Shown here: piece after piece, positions 36,996 through 45,719 of the stretch
Layout of the letters: every line of letters starts with the position of its first letter
How positions within the stretch are numbered: the first letter of the stretch is position 1
Source: Prevotella sp. UBA6447
GTDB taxonomy: Bacteria; Bacteroidota; Bacteroidia; Bacteroidales; Bacteroidaceae
Assembly (NCBI GenBank): GCA_002437115.1
Contig: DJOD01000064.1
Span: 15,992 to 79,991, forward strand
Length of the DNA: 64,000 bases
Direction of reading: 5' to 3'
Notes under the pieces: model-generated
Told to the model about the DNA's origin: nothing
What the model saw: only the letters and a program-made list of their open reading frames with translations
Databases searched by the model: none
Position numbers and translations under genes: made by a program

Positions 36996-37406
36996 TCAAC
37001 AAAGCAAGTGCCGCAGGCGATAAACGTAATAATCGCACTGTGGCATGTCCACCAGCGGGCGCGACAAGCGATGGGCGCAACCACGGTAGAAGCAAAAACG
37101 TGTTTTCTGATGAATGAAAAGATGTTGGAGCCGCGACACTCCGTGGTACACGGGCACATGACTGGGTGAGGAAAGCAGACGCTCTGGACGCTGGCTGCAT
37201 AAGCGAACCAGCTCAGAAGCATTGGAGAGCAGGGCTTGCGGCTGTTCATTGCCGATGACCCAGACGGTTGTTGGCTTTTCGCCATTGCCCCGCAAGCCAT
37301 CGGCACAAGTACGGCTGCCAGCTTGTGCTTGCGCCTGTGCCCCTACCAGGAGACAGACGACGAACAATAATGTCTTGAGCCACTGGCTCAGGTGTTGTGC
37401 TGCCAT
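36996..37406 (-). CDS. possible small secreted cysteine-containing protein (136 aa)
   Basis: The main support is a convincing signal peptide at residues 1-28 ('LKTLLFVVCLLVGAQAQAQA'). The mature part of about 108 residues has several Cys residues ('RTCADGLRGNG', 'VRLCSQRP', 'CFYRGCAHR', final 'RHLLC') and no known motif. It is followed 100 bases later by the 130-residue gene. Other frames here are also open, so the C-terminal part could be out of frame after a mutation; the real product may be shorter. No function is suggested. Confidence 0.4.
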   Translation of the reverse strand: MAAQHLSQWLKTLLFVVCLLVGAQAQAQAGSRTCADGLRGNGEKPTTVWVIGNEQPQALLSNASELVRLCSQRPERLLSSPSHVPVYHGVSRLQHLFIHQKTRFCFYRGCAHRLSRPLVDMPQCDYYVYRLRHLLC

Positions 37407-37542
37407 GTTCTTGCTACGTGTCGTTTTGAAACCTTATATCGGATTCCCCACACTCTTGCAAAAATACAAAGATTTGTGCATATAGCCATCCATTTACCCC
37501 ACATTTTTAGCTCTTTTAGAATTTCTATACGCCCATATTTCG

Positions 37543-37574
37543 GTAATGCGCCCCACTTGGGCGGGGCGCATTAC
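37543..37574 (-). terminator. hairpin after the GH31 pseudogene
   Basis: A perfect 12-bp stem GTAATGCGCCCC/GGGGCGCATTAC with an 8-nt loop lies directly after the last stop codon of the pseudogene. There is no long U-tract. Confidence 0.6.
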
Positions 37575-37576
37575 TG

Positions 37577-39275
37577 CTATAGCTGCACTTTCATGGTTTT
37601 TCCAGCATATTCCACGGTTTTGATGGCCTACATGGGCTTGTCGCCCTTCGGCAAGTAGACATCAACGGGAACGGCTGCCTCTTTCACGTCGGGATAGATG
37701 GTGCGGACTTTCTTCTGGTTGTCCTTCCAGGTATACATCGGGTTGGTGACGGGTTTCACCAAGATGTTACGACCGAAGAGATACTCGTCGTTGAGGTGAG
37801 AAGCCTTCTTGTCACTCGCGTAGTCCATCACCAAAGCGCGCATCATGCTGCCACTGCGCTGCACGCAATCACCAGCCATGCTGTAGATGTAGGGCAAGAG
37901 GCGATAGCTCGGCTTAATGGCCCTGAGGATGGCGTCGTATGCCCAGTCGCCAGGCTTGCCAAACTCATACAGTTCGCCCACCATCGGCGAAGAGCGGTGG
38001 TTGCGCATAAGAGGCATGAAGGTTCCCCATTGCATCCAGCGCGTCTGCAGCTCCTGGAGAGCAGGGCTCTTCGGGTTTTGCTCAAACGACCAATAGAAGA
38101 AGCCACCGAGGTCGGTGTTCCAGAACGGAATGCCGCAAAGGGTATAGTTGAGACCCGAGAGGATCTGATTTTTCATTCCTCCCAAGAGGCATCGACATCG
38201 CCACTCCACGAAAAAGTGCCATAGTGCTGGAGACCGAAGCTACCGCTACGGGTCATTTGCACGGAGCGTTTCTCGTTTCCTCTCATCGCTCGTTGGTACT
38301 CGTTGATGCTCTTGTTGTGGAGCAACGGGAAAGCGTTCTTCACGCTAAGCCATGATCCGTCGTGGGTCTGGAAGTTCTCACATCGTATGGCATCACGCCG
38401 CTGTTTTGCGGCCATGTGTCGAATGGCAAGAGCGCATTGATCTTTTTCATCACTGGTCTTATAGCGTTCCCGGCACTGCCAGAAGCCCAGTGTCCACTTG
38501 GGGAACATCGTGGCCTGGCCCGTCAGCTTCCGTATACAGTCGATGACACCGTCCTGTGTGCCGTCCTTGTACATGAGGTAGTAGTCAGCGCAAGTGCCCA
38601 CCTCGCTGGTGAATGAAGTTGTGTTTTCTGACGAAGACTTGCCTTCGGAAGCGACGGTGTCATCGAAGTAAGTCTTTCCCGCATTGTCCCAGTAGAGGCC
38701 GTAGCCTTTTTCGCTGGTGAAGTAGGGAATGGCGATATAGGTGTTGTGGTTCCACAGTTCGACGTGGCATCCCCAGTGGTTCATGTACTTGTCGCGCAGT
38801 TGCCCCAGTCCCCAGATGGCCTCGTCGTCGGCAAGGCGGAAGTTCTGCGTGATGCGATACTTGCCCTTGTTGGCATCGTCCTGACGCGCTTCGAGTTGGG
38901 TTTGCGTGTCGGTGAGCAGTGGTTTGCCCTCCTTTGAGAGGAATCGTATCTCGCCTGTCTTTTGGTTCAGCGAGACAGTCATCTGGGGTGATTCCATTGT
39001 TACAACATCCCCGTCCTCCCGGACGCCGACACTCTTCACCCGCTGAGGCTTCATGATGACGGAGTAGCTCTTCGTATGGGTCGTGGCGTCAGCCTGTTCA
39101 TTGCTCGCCTTTACGACGCGCACGATGGTAGGATCGTAGAACTCAATGGTCACATACTGATTGCCCACTCGTCGGGTGCAGCAGCCGCGTCTTTCTGGAT
39201 TTTCACTGCCTGCACGTTCTTGGCGTAACCTTCTTGGGGGACGCCCACTGCAGCCACGCCCAAAAGGAAAATGAT
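37577..39275 (-). pseudogene. GH31 alpha-glucosidase/xylosidase, multiply disrupted
   Basis: Pieces of one GH31 enzyme lie in order on the minus strand. A signal peptide ('LPIIFLLGVAAVGV') near 39230-39275 has lost its start codon and ends out of frame near 39170-39200. The N-terminal domain and 'FPKWTLGFWQCRERYKTSDE' follow (39168-38173). The segment that should carry the catalytic Asp nucleophile is then missing, and sequence resumes at 'WLSVKNAFPLLHNKSINEYQ'. A second frameshift lies near 38175-38200 ('VDASWEE' to 'LKNQILSGLNYTLCG'). The next part stops at 37628 and only 'KTVEYAGKTMKVQL' of the end remains, to the TAG at 37577. No active enzyme can be made. Confidence 0.88.
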
Positions 39276-39287
39276 TGGTAAATTCTT

Positions 39288-39310
39288 TAAATAACAGCTA
39301 TTATTTTCAA
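39288..39310 (-). repeat. dispersed intergenic repeat core, copy B (inverted)
   Basis: TAAATAACAGCTATTATTTTC is the reverse complement of the core in copy A. It abuts the truncated signal peptide of the GH31 pseudogene, at the place where the start codon should be. Confidence 0.5.
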
Positions 39311-39371
39311 CGTTTTGTAGTCTCTTGATTTACAATAGGTTACAAGAGCCCTTAGGGTGGGTATGTGCTCA

Positions 39372-40307
39372 TCAGGCGTTGCCCACAAGGACAAGCAACC
39401 GTGCCCTAAGTTGGCGCACGAAACGAATGGCCCGACAAAGACACCTCATGCCCATGAGCTGCAAGAGAAAGAGCTTCCAGGTGTGGCGGTAAGGCAGGAC
39501 TGGCAACACAAGGTCGCGCGCGTCGGCTGAGCAACAATAAGTCATCAGTTGTATGTTGAGCAAATGGGCATAATAGGCGGGGAAGCCCTTGTGGCACATG
39601 AGGTCGCGACCGCGCATGATGCGGAGGTGCCCCTGCAACAGGTCGCGCCACCCTCTGGCATCTGCCCCGACGGTGATGCCATGCGGATTGTAGGTGTAGC
39701 GGTAGGTGCCCCGGCTGGTGGTGCGCAGCAAGCGCACATGGAGCCACAGGTCGCCCATGACATACACATCTTCGAAGAGGCGACCCGTGGCAAACGAGAC
39801 ATGGTCGAAGAGGCTACAACGGAAAATCTTGTTCCAGGCGTAGGCATGCTGGTAACCCTGCCCTGTAAGCCAGTAGTCCGCCATGGCGGCGTATTCGTGC
39901 TCGGGCAGTCGAATGGCGACGCGCCCGGCGGGCGTGTCGCGCTCAACCGAAAACTCCAGCAGGTCGTACTCAGGATGACTGGCCAGCATGGCCATCAACG
40001 GCTGGTAGGTGCAAGGCATGAGGTAGTCGTCGGAGTCGACAAAGGTGACGTAGCGACCCGTGGCGTGCCGCAACCCCTCGTTGCGCGCGTCAGACAGTCC
40101 GCCGTTTGCCTTGCGCACGACGCGCACACCAAGGTGCCCCGCAAAGCGGTTGGCCACATCGGGCGTGGCATCGGTGGAGCCATCGTCGACCACGATAACC
40201 TCCATGCCCTCCACCTCCTGCATGAGCACGCTCTCCACACAACGGGCAAGCGTGCGCTCCACATTGTAGGCCGGAATGACTACCGACAGTAAAACCTGTT
40301 CACTCAT
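39372..40307 (-). CDS. family 2 glycosyltransferase
   Basis: GT-A fold transferase that adds a sugar from a nucleotide donor, probably in surface polysaccharide or glycoprotein synthesis. The N-terminal 120 residues are diagnostic: 'LSVVIPAYNVERTLARCVESV', 'VIVVDDGSTDATPDVA', 'NGGLSDARNEGLRHATG', and the metal-binding 'FVDSDDYLMP'. The C-terminal half is variable and ends in a basic, partly hydrophobic helix (about 275-305) that may contact the membrane. It lies 27 bases downstream of the sialidase gene on the same strand, an odd pairing of a synthetic and a degradative enzyme; co-transcription is likely. The acceptor is unknown. Confidence 0.92.
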   Translation of the reverse strand: MSEQVLLSVVIPAYNVERTLARCVESVLMQEVEGMEVIVVDDGSTDATPDVANRFAGHLGVRVVRKANGGLSDARNEGLRHATGRYVTFVDSDDYLMPCTYQPLMAMLASHPEYDLLEFSVERDTPAGRVAIRLPEHEYAAMADYWLTGQGYQHAYAWNKIFRCSLFDHVSFATGRLFEDVYVMGDLWLHVRLLRTTSRGTYRYTYNPHGITVGADARGWRDLLQGHLRIMRGRDLMCHKGFPAYYAHLLNIQLMTYCCSADARDLVLPVLPYRHTWKLFLLQLMGMRCLCRAIRFVRQLRARLLVLVGNA

Positions 40308-40334
40308 AGCACCCTATCGTAAACGATTGGCAAT

Positions 40335-43300
40335 TTATCGCTGCAGCCACTTGTGGCCGTTCACGATGACAAGACCCTTGTAGCCGTTCCCCACACGCTG
40401 GCCGGCCAGGTTGTATCGCGCCGCGTCACCAGGCTGGCTGAGCTCCACGCCGCGCACGCCCGTAAGGTCGACGAACGTAAAGGCATAACCCGTGGAGGCA
40501 GTCCCTTTGAGTAGGAAAGCGCTGTTGGCGGGCAACGTGTCGGCGTCGGCCTTGTAGAGCCCCGCCTTGCCGCCGCTCACGCCAAGCACATAGCCCACGC
40601 CATCCCAAGGCAAAGGCAGGCAGTTGCCCTGTAGCAGGTTTTTGCCAACAGCCTGTGTGGCCTTGGCACTGACCGCCATAGTCTCCGATGGGCGCGTGCC
40701 CATCACGACCACGGGCGTGAAAGCCGGCACGCTGTAACCCAGCTCCTGAAGTGAAGCTTCGTTGCCTGCGACTGCCGTGCAGACATAAGCCTTGGCCTGT
40801 TGCAACTTCACGCCAAAGGGCAAGAAGAGCGTCCCGAAATACCGCGAGCTGCCGTCCGGCGCCACGCCCTCCTGCAGGGAGATGCGGTAAGCGCGCGACG
40901 GCACGTTCTCCACCTGCCACGTGGACGGGGAAGTGAGTGTGCCCTCCGCTGTCCATCCGACAACGGGAGCCTGCCCCACCTCACCAACCGCCTCGTGGAG
41001 GTAGCCATAACGGCCCGTCACGCTGTCGTCAAGGATGGTGACACGGCCCGCATGGGCCTTGACGGGCGTGAAGGTGAACGTGTCGCCCTTGTCTGCTGCG
41101 GCCGTGAGCGCAAAGGGTTTGCCGGAACCAGCCGGAGCCACCACGCCCAGGTCTTGCGTGCTGATGCGGTAGGTGCCGCGCCGACCGGCCACCTGAGTGA
41201 GCCTCACGATGGTCGAGGCATCGGCGATGGCACCCGTGGCCGCAACGGTCTTCAGCCCATAGCCACGCTCAGCATCGCCCGTCGCCAAGACGTTGATGCC
41301 CGCAGCCAGGTAAGTGTCGCCATGGCGCGCACCCGAGCTCTTGATACGGTAATAACCTGTGGTGGGGTAAGAGAGATTGTCGAGCACGGTCTCTTGCAAA
41401 TCAAAGAACTGTTGCTGTGAGCAACTATCCACATAGGCTTGGTAGGTTCCGATGAGATCATCGTAGCCCTCATGGCTCAGGGCGAAGAGTCCGCCCACGT
41501 TCTCGGTGAAATAGCTGCCCAGCTGGCTCTCCACGTAAGCGCCGTAGCCCTGGTGGCTTTTCTTCACGGGCGCGCCGTTGAGCGTCACGTTGAGCCAAGG
41601 AACCAGCAGGCCATAGGTGGCACCCGTGGCGCGCACCACAAGACTCACGGAGCGCTGGTCGAGACCGCTCACCTTAACCACAGGCGTGGCATAGGTGCGG
41701 CTGGCCGAGCGTATGTCGTAGGACGTTCCGTCCTCGGTGGTCAGTGTGTACGACTCGCGCGCGTTCAGCACGTGGGCGCCCAGTTCATAGCCAGCGATGG
41801 TGTAGCCTTCGGGAGCCGTGAGGACGAGTGTGTCGTTGACCTGCGGTGCCGATGGGATGACACGCAAGAACTGGCTGTTGGTGGAAAAGAACGTGCCCGG
41901 AAGCAAGACGGCCTTACGGCTGGCAACCGTCAGGCCCGCCAGTCCGCTGGAAGCGTTGGAGACCCACGTGGCATATCTCCCATTGCTCTCATCGGAAAAG
42001 GTGCCGTAGGTCGACGGTCCCGTCGGCACGCCATTGTCGGCCACGGCCACGCGGGGGTGGTTGCCTTGCGGAGCCATCCAGCCGAGCACCGTTTGCCTGT
42101 CAAGGGTAACGAAATTGGTGATGTAACCGTTGGAACCATACGACGCGTCCTCGTAGAGCACAGCGAGGTCACCATTCTCGAGCACCTCCAGCGTGGAGTA
42201 GCCCGCCCCACCCTCCTGGATGGTGAACACATCCGTCCAAGTGGCACCCTGGTCGGTGCTGGCAAAGAGGTGGAGGCCAGCACGCGTGCCGTTGCTGACA
42301 AGGAGCGAATGGATGAGCAACTGGTTGTTATAGGCGATGATGTCGGCGTTGCAGTCGTTGCCAGTGAGCGTGGCGGAGCGCGTCTCGCCCATCCAGCGGG
42401 TGCCGTCGGGAGTGCCCACGTTGAATCCACGGCATCCAGCCTGGCGGATGGAGGCCAAGAGGGAGCCGTCGGAACGCTGCACGAGCTTGCCCTCATTGGA
42501 GGCCACATCCTCGCCAAACACCTGGTCGTGGGCTAACGTCCAGTGGTCGCCCTCATCATCGGTGTAGAGCAGGTAGGTGCGCGAGTGGTCGTTAGCATCG
42601 TTGAGCCCGTTGAGCAAATACATTACACGACCTGCCCTTGTGGTGAGGCCACGCCCCGAGGAGGGGAAGCCGCTCCACAGCCCCAGACCGCTGGTGCCGC
42701 TCACCTTGTCTTGCAGCACGCCCGTCTTGGTGATGTCTCGAGGCTCACTCCACGTGATACCGTTGTCGGAGCTGGTCGTCACGAAGAAATGGCGCATGCC
42801 TAAGAAGTAACGGGTATTGCCGGCAGCCATGGTGCAGATGATTTTGCCGCTGGGAGCCCTGGTGAGCGAGGCGTCGCCAAAGCCACACGCGGCTGTGCTC
42901 TTGCCGTCGCCACGGGCGATGACGACAGGGGTGCCCCACGTGAGCCCGCCGTCGGTGCTGCGACGTGTCACGACATCAATCTTGTGGCTGTCGCCCAAGT
43001 CGGCCTGGCTGTCATAGCGCATGTCGCTCACGGCCACGAGGCTGTTGTCCTTGGCACGAATCATTGTGGGGATGCGATAGTAACGACAGTCGTTGGTCGT
43101 GGGCACAAACACGAAGCTCTGACTCTTGAAGACCTTCACGTCGCCCGACGGGTCGAGGTTCAGGTTATGCTCCGTGTGGGTATTGCCGGAGGCTTCCTCG
43201 TAAGCCAGCGCGTCGATGGATGCACGGAGCGAGGAGCCCAAGAGAGCGTCTGCCTTGACCTTGGCCACCACCCACAACTGGCAGGTGGCACCAGCAAGTG

Positions 43301-43661
43301 GTTGCCGCCCCGTGAGGTTCAGACGCGCGGCGGCAGGCGAAGCGGCGAAGGGGGTGCGCTCGGTGGCAAAGAACTCGGTGTCGGAACCTGCCGTCAGGTA
43401 GGCTTCTACGCCATCAACTGCCTCCACAGTTGACTGAGGGAGGCAGATGGAGACGCTCGTCAGGGTGACCGCAGAACCAGCGGGCGCGGTGAGCGTGCCC
43501 ACAAGGAGCACAGCCTTACCACCACGGCCGGCTGTCTGGTAAGCACGACGCGCGGTGAGCACAAGCGTGTCGGCGACGGTGGATGACTGCGCCTCGACGG
43601 AGGCGGTGAGTGTGCCCAGCAAGGTGAGCAGCAACATGAGGATATACCTTCTCATAAGCAT
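40335..43661 (-). CDS. GH33 exo-alpha-sialidase with large C-terminal region
   Basis: Releases terminal sialic acid from host glycoconjugates. Residues 1-25 are a signal peptide (starts at 43661 or 43655). An N-terminal beta domain of the type found before Bacteroidota sialidases covers about 30-190. The catalytic propeller (about 195-600) starts with the 'YRIPTMI' arginine motif and has Asp-boxes 'STDGGLTWGTP', 'SSDNGITWSEP', 'YTDDEGDHWTL' and 'STDQGATWTDV'. About 480 further residues form beta-rich domains and end in 'YNLAGQRVGNGYKGLVIVNG', a tail typical of exported proteins. At 1108 residues it is about twice the length of the common 540-residue form. Its own promoter is at 43685-43715. 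Confidence 0.93.
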   Translation of the reverse strand: MLMRRYILMLLLTLLGTLTASVEAQSSTVADTLVLTARRAYQTAGRGGKAVLLVGTLTAPAGSAVTLTSVSICLPQSTVEAVDGVEAYLTAGSDTEFFATERTPFAASPAAARLNLTGRQPLAGATCQLWVVAKVKADALLGSSLRASIDALAYEEASGNTHTEHNLNLDPSGDVKVFKSQSFVFVPTTNDCRYYRIPTMIRAKDNSLVAVSDMRYDSQADLGDSHKIDVVTRRSTDGGLTWGTPVVIARGDGKSTAACGFGDASLTRAPSGKIICTMAAGNTRYFLGMRHFFVTTSSDNGITWSEPRDITKTGVLQDKVSGTSGLGLWSGFPSSGRGLTTRAGRVMYLLNGLNDANDHSRTYLLYTDDEGDHWTLAHDQVFGEDVASNEGKLVQRSDGSLLASIRQAGCRGFNVGTPDGTRWMGETRSATLTGNDCNADIIAYNNQLLIHSLLVSNGTRAGLHLFASTDQGATWTDVFTIQEGGAGYSTLEVLENGDLAVLYEDASYGSNGYITNFVTLDRQTVLGWMAPQGNHPRVAVADNGVPTGPSTYGTFSDESNGRYATWVSNASSGLAGLTVASRKAVLLPGTFFSTNSQFLRVIPSAPQVNDTLVLTAPEGYTIAGYELGAHVLNARESYTLTTEDGTSYDIRSASRTYATPVVKVSGLDQRSVSLVVRATGATYGLLVPWLNVTLNGAPVKKSHQGYGAYVESQLGSYFTENVGGLFALSHEGYDDLIGTYQAYVDSCSQQQFFDLQETVLDNLSYPTTGYYRIKSSGARHGDTYLAAGINVLATGDAERGYGLKTVAATGAIADASTIVRLTQVAGRRGTYRISTQDLGVVAPAGSGKPFALTAAADKGDTFTFTPVKAHAGRVTILDDSVTGRYGYLHEAVGEVGQAPVVGWTAEGTLTSPSTWQVENVPSRAYRISLQEGVAPDGSSRYFGTLFLPFGVKLQQAKAYVCTAVAGNEASLQELGYSVPAFTPVVVMGTRPSETMAVSAKATQAVGKNLLQGNCLPLPWDGVGYVLGVSGGKAGLYKADADTLPANSAFLLKGTASTGYAFTFVDLTGVRGVELSQPGDAARYNLAGQRVGNGYKGLVIVNGHKWLQR

Positions 43662-43684
43662 GGCCTATATGGTGATTTACAATG

Positions 43685-43715
43685 CAAAATTAAGCCCTCT
43701 CAACTAATTATGCAA
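43685..43715 (-). promoter_or_regulatory. sialidase promoter
   Basis: On the minus strand TTG (43715-43713), 20-bp spacer, TAATTTTG (43692-43685); 24-30 bases before the start codon. Confidence 0.65.
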
Positions 43716-43864
43716 GCAAATGGACATAAATATAAGGTGTAAATGTGAACGGATAGTAACTGAAGCGGCAAAAATCTTAAAATACATCAAAAATACGGCT
43801 TAATGGGGCTATTAGCACGAATAATTTTTATTTTTGTATCGTTCAACCATTAAAGGCAACAAAC

Positions 43865-44758
43865 ATGAAAACGAGAAACAAGATTTTCAACGGTCTCTTC
43901 GGCCTTGCCATGATCGTAGCCGTAAGCAGCTGCGGCAACGGCAAAACAGAAGCTTTGCAATCGCAAATCGACTCTCTGTATACTACCGACAGCCTCCACC
44001 AGGAGGACATCAAGCAGATGGCTGATTTCGTGAATGTGATGTCGGCTGGTCTCGACAGCATCTCAGCCCAAGAGGGACTCCTGCAGCAAATGGGCGGCGA
44101 GGGAGGCACTCTCGACAAGAACAAGATGAAGAGCCAGTTGCAAGAACTCGCAAAAACCTTGGATCGCCAGCGTGAGCGCATCGCACAGCTGCAGGCTTCG
44201 GTCAAGGACAACAAGTCGGCTTATGGCCAGCGTATCAACAAGCTCATAGCATACTACAAGGCGCAGCTTGACGAAAAGGACCAGAAGATCGCAGACCTGG
44301 AGGCACAGCTCAACGAGAAGAACACCAATATCGCCAAGCTCACAGAGAACGTGAACAGCCTGACGACCACCAACACCAAACTGCAGGGCACCGTCGAGAG
44401 CCAAGGCAAAACCATGGAGGCACAGAAGACCACCATCGCGGAGCAAGATGCCTCGCTCCACACGGGTTTCGTGGCCATCGGAAGTTCGAAGGATCTGAAG
44501 GCCAAGGGCATCATCAAGGGTGGATTCCTGGCCAAGAAGAAGGTGAATGTCTCAGACCTCAAGACCAGCAACTTCACACGGGTGGATATCCGCAACTACA
44601 CTTCCGTGCGCCTCAACTCAAGCGACCCGAAGATTATGACGCAGATGCCTGGCGGCTCCTATGAGCTGAAAGACAACGAGGATGGCACCACCACCTTACG
44701 CATCAAAGACCCACAACTCTTCTGGAGCGTCAGCAAATACCTGGTCGTGAAACTGTAA
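43865..44758 (+). CDS. coiled-coil lipoprotein of unknown function
   Basis: A lipobox 'IVAVSSCGNG' puts the lipidated Cys at residue 23, so the mature protein is anchored in the outer or inner membrane from the periplasmic side. Residues about 80-200 are a long coiled coil rich in Gln, Lys, Glu and Asn ('LQELAKTLDRQRERIAQLQA', 'KDQKIADLEAQLNEKNTNIA'). The C-terminal 90 residues are beta-rich ('KGIIKGGFLAKKKVNVSDLK', ending 'VSKYLVVKL'). This layout is common in uncharacterised Bacteroidota lipoproteins. A TATTTTTG box at 43829-43836 may be its -7 element. A terminator follows. Confidence 0.85.
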   Translation: MKTRNKIFNGLFGLAMIVAVSSCGNGKTEALQSQIDSLYTTDSLHQEDIKQMADFVNVMSAGLDSISAQEGLLQQMGGEGGTLDKNKMKSQLQELAKTLDRQRERIAQLQASVKDNKSAYGQRINKLIAYYKAQLDEKDQKIADLEAQLNEKNTNIAKLTENVNSLTTTNTKLQGTVESQGKTMEAQKTTIAEQDASLHTGFVAIGSSKDLKAKGIIKGGFLAKKKVNVSDLKTSNFTRVDIRNYTSVRLNSSDPKIMTQMPGGSYELKDNEDGTTTLRIKDPQLFWSVSKYLVVKL

Positions 44759-44807
44759 CACACATAACGCGCCACTGGCGGAATGGCTCATTTCCGCCCG
44801 TTAACGC

Positions 44808-44845
44808 AAAGGCGGCCCGAGAGTTCATTCTCAGGCCGCCCTTTC
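44808..44845. terminator. terminator between convergent lipoprotein genes
   Basis: GGCGGCC (44811-44817) pairs with GGCCGCC, extended by GAG/CTC after a mismatch, and is flanked by AAA and TTT, so it can serve both directions. Confidence 0.7.
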
Positions 44846-44965
44846 GTGTGCGGAAGGATGGCTTGGTAGATGGCACCACCAGCCGCCACGAAAAACGCCC
44901 CACAGCCTTGGTGACACACCGCCCAGGCCATGGAGCACTTTGTGGTTGATGCGGAAGGGTCGTTA

Positions 44966-45514
44966 TCAGCGCGAAGCGTAGAAGACCCCGTCGTTGACGG
45001 CCATCTTCAACTGGAACAGGCCGGCTTGGTCTTGGCTCACGTTCATCTTCTTGCCGTTGGGAAGAGTGGCTTGGATGGTGCCGTCGTCATTGAAACGGAA
45101 CAGCTCACGCAAGGCGCCCTTGTCCTCGTAGCTCCAGCTCTTCTCCTTCTTGTTATACACGAGGTGAGACACCTCGCCATCGGGGTCGGTAATTTCATAT
45201 CCATTCTTCAAGGTCTTTACGGCATACATCCGCCCGTCCTTACCCATTACGTTCTTGGTCTCGCCAACATGAGCCACGAGCTTGTTGCCCGTCCAAAACT
45301 CAATGGTGTTGAGCACAAACAGGTCGGCCACACTACAAACAGCATAGGCAGGACTGATGATGATGAAAACCAACTCGTTGAGAAACTTGCTGCTGCTGAG
45401 CTTCTTGTTCCAGTTGAGCACACTATTGGTCAGCCCGAATGAGCCAATGCAGGAACTTAACGTCATGCCTCCCAAAGCGAGAACAATGACAACTTGTGTT
45501 GTGAACTTTCGCAT
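44966..45514 (-). CDS. DUF3332 lipoprotein
   Basis: The start at 45514 gives 182 residues with the lipobox 'GGMTLSSCIGS' (Cys near residue 22). The body 'GLTNSVLNWNKKLSSSKFLN' followed by a hydrophobic stretch ('ELVFIIISPAYAVCSVADLF', probably a membrane segment) and 'VLNTIEFWTGNK' is the DUF3332 signature of Bacteroidota. The C-terminal half is a small beta domain ('KNGYEITDPDGEVSHLVYNK'). Function is unknown. The frame upstream to 45613 begins at a TTG and is discarded. A TATATTTG at 45555-45562 may be the -7 box. Confidence 0.85.
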   Translation of the reverse strand: MRKFTTQVVIVLALGGMTLSSCIGSFGLTNSVLNWNKKLSSSKFLNELVFIIISPAYAVCSVADLFVLNTIEFWTGNKLVAHVGETKNVMGKDGRMYAVKTLKNGYEITDPDGEVSHLVYNKKEKSWSYEDKGALRELFRFNDDGTIQATLPNGKKMNVSQDQAGLFQLKMAVNDGVFYASR

Positions 45515-45719
45515 CTTAGATGTTTTATAGGGTTGTTTTAATGATTTTCGCTTGCAAATATAAACTATTTCCTCATCAAAGCTACACATTTGCAAGATAA
45601 TCTTCTCCCACAAATTAAAAACCGTCTAAAATAAGACTTTGGCAAGACCAAAAGCCAAGATACGAATGGGATGAGCCTAAGCGTGCCATGCTGCCAAACG
45701 AGGGTGATGGCAATCGGCT

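Noticed and set aside
40800..42536. Long plus-strand frames opposite the sialidase
   Set aside because: They have no recognisable domains and mirror the codon pattern of the minus-strand sialidase.
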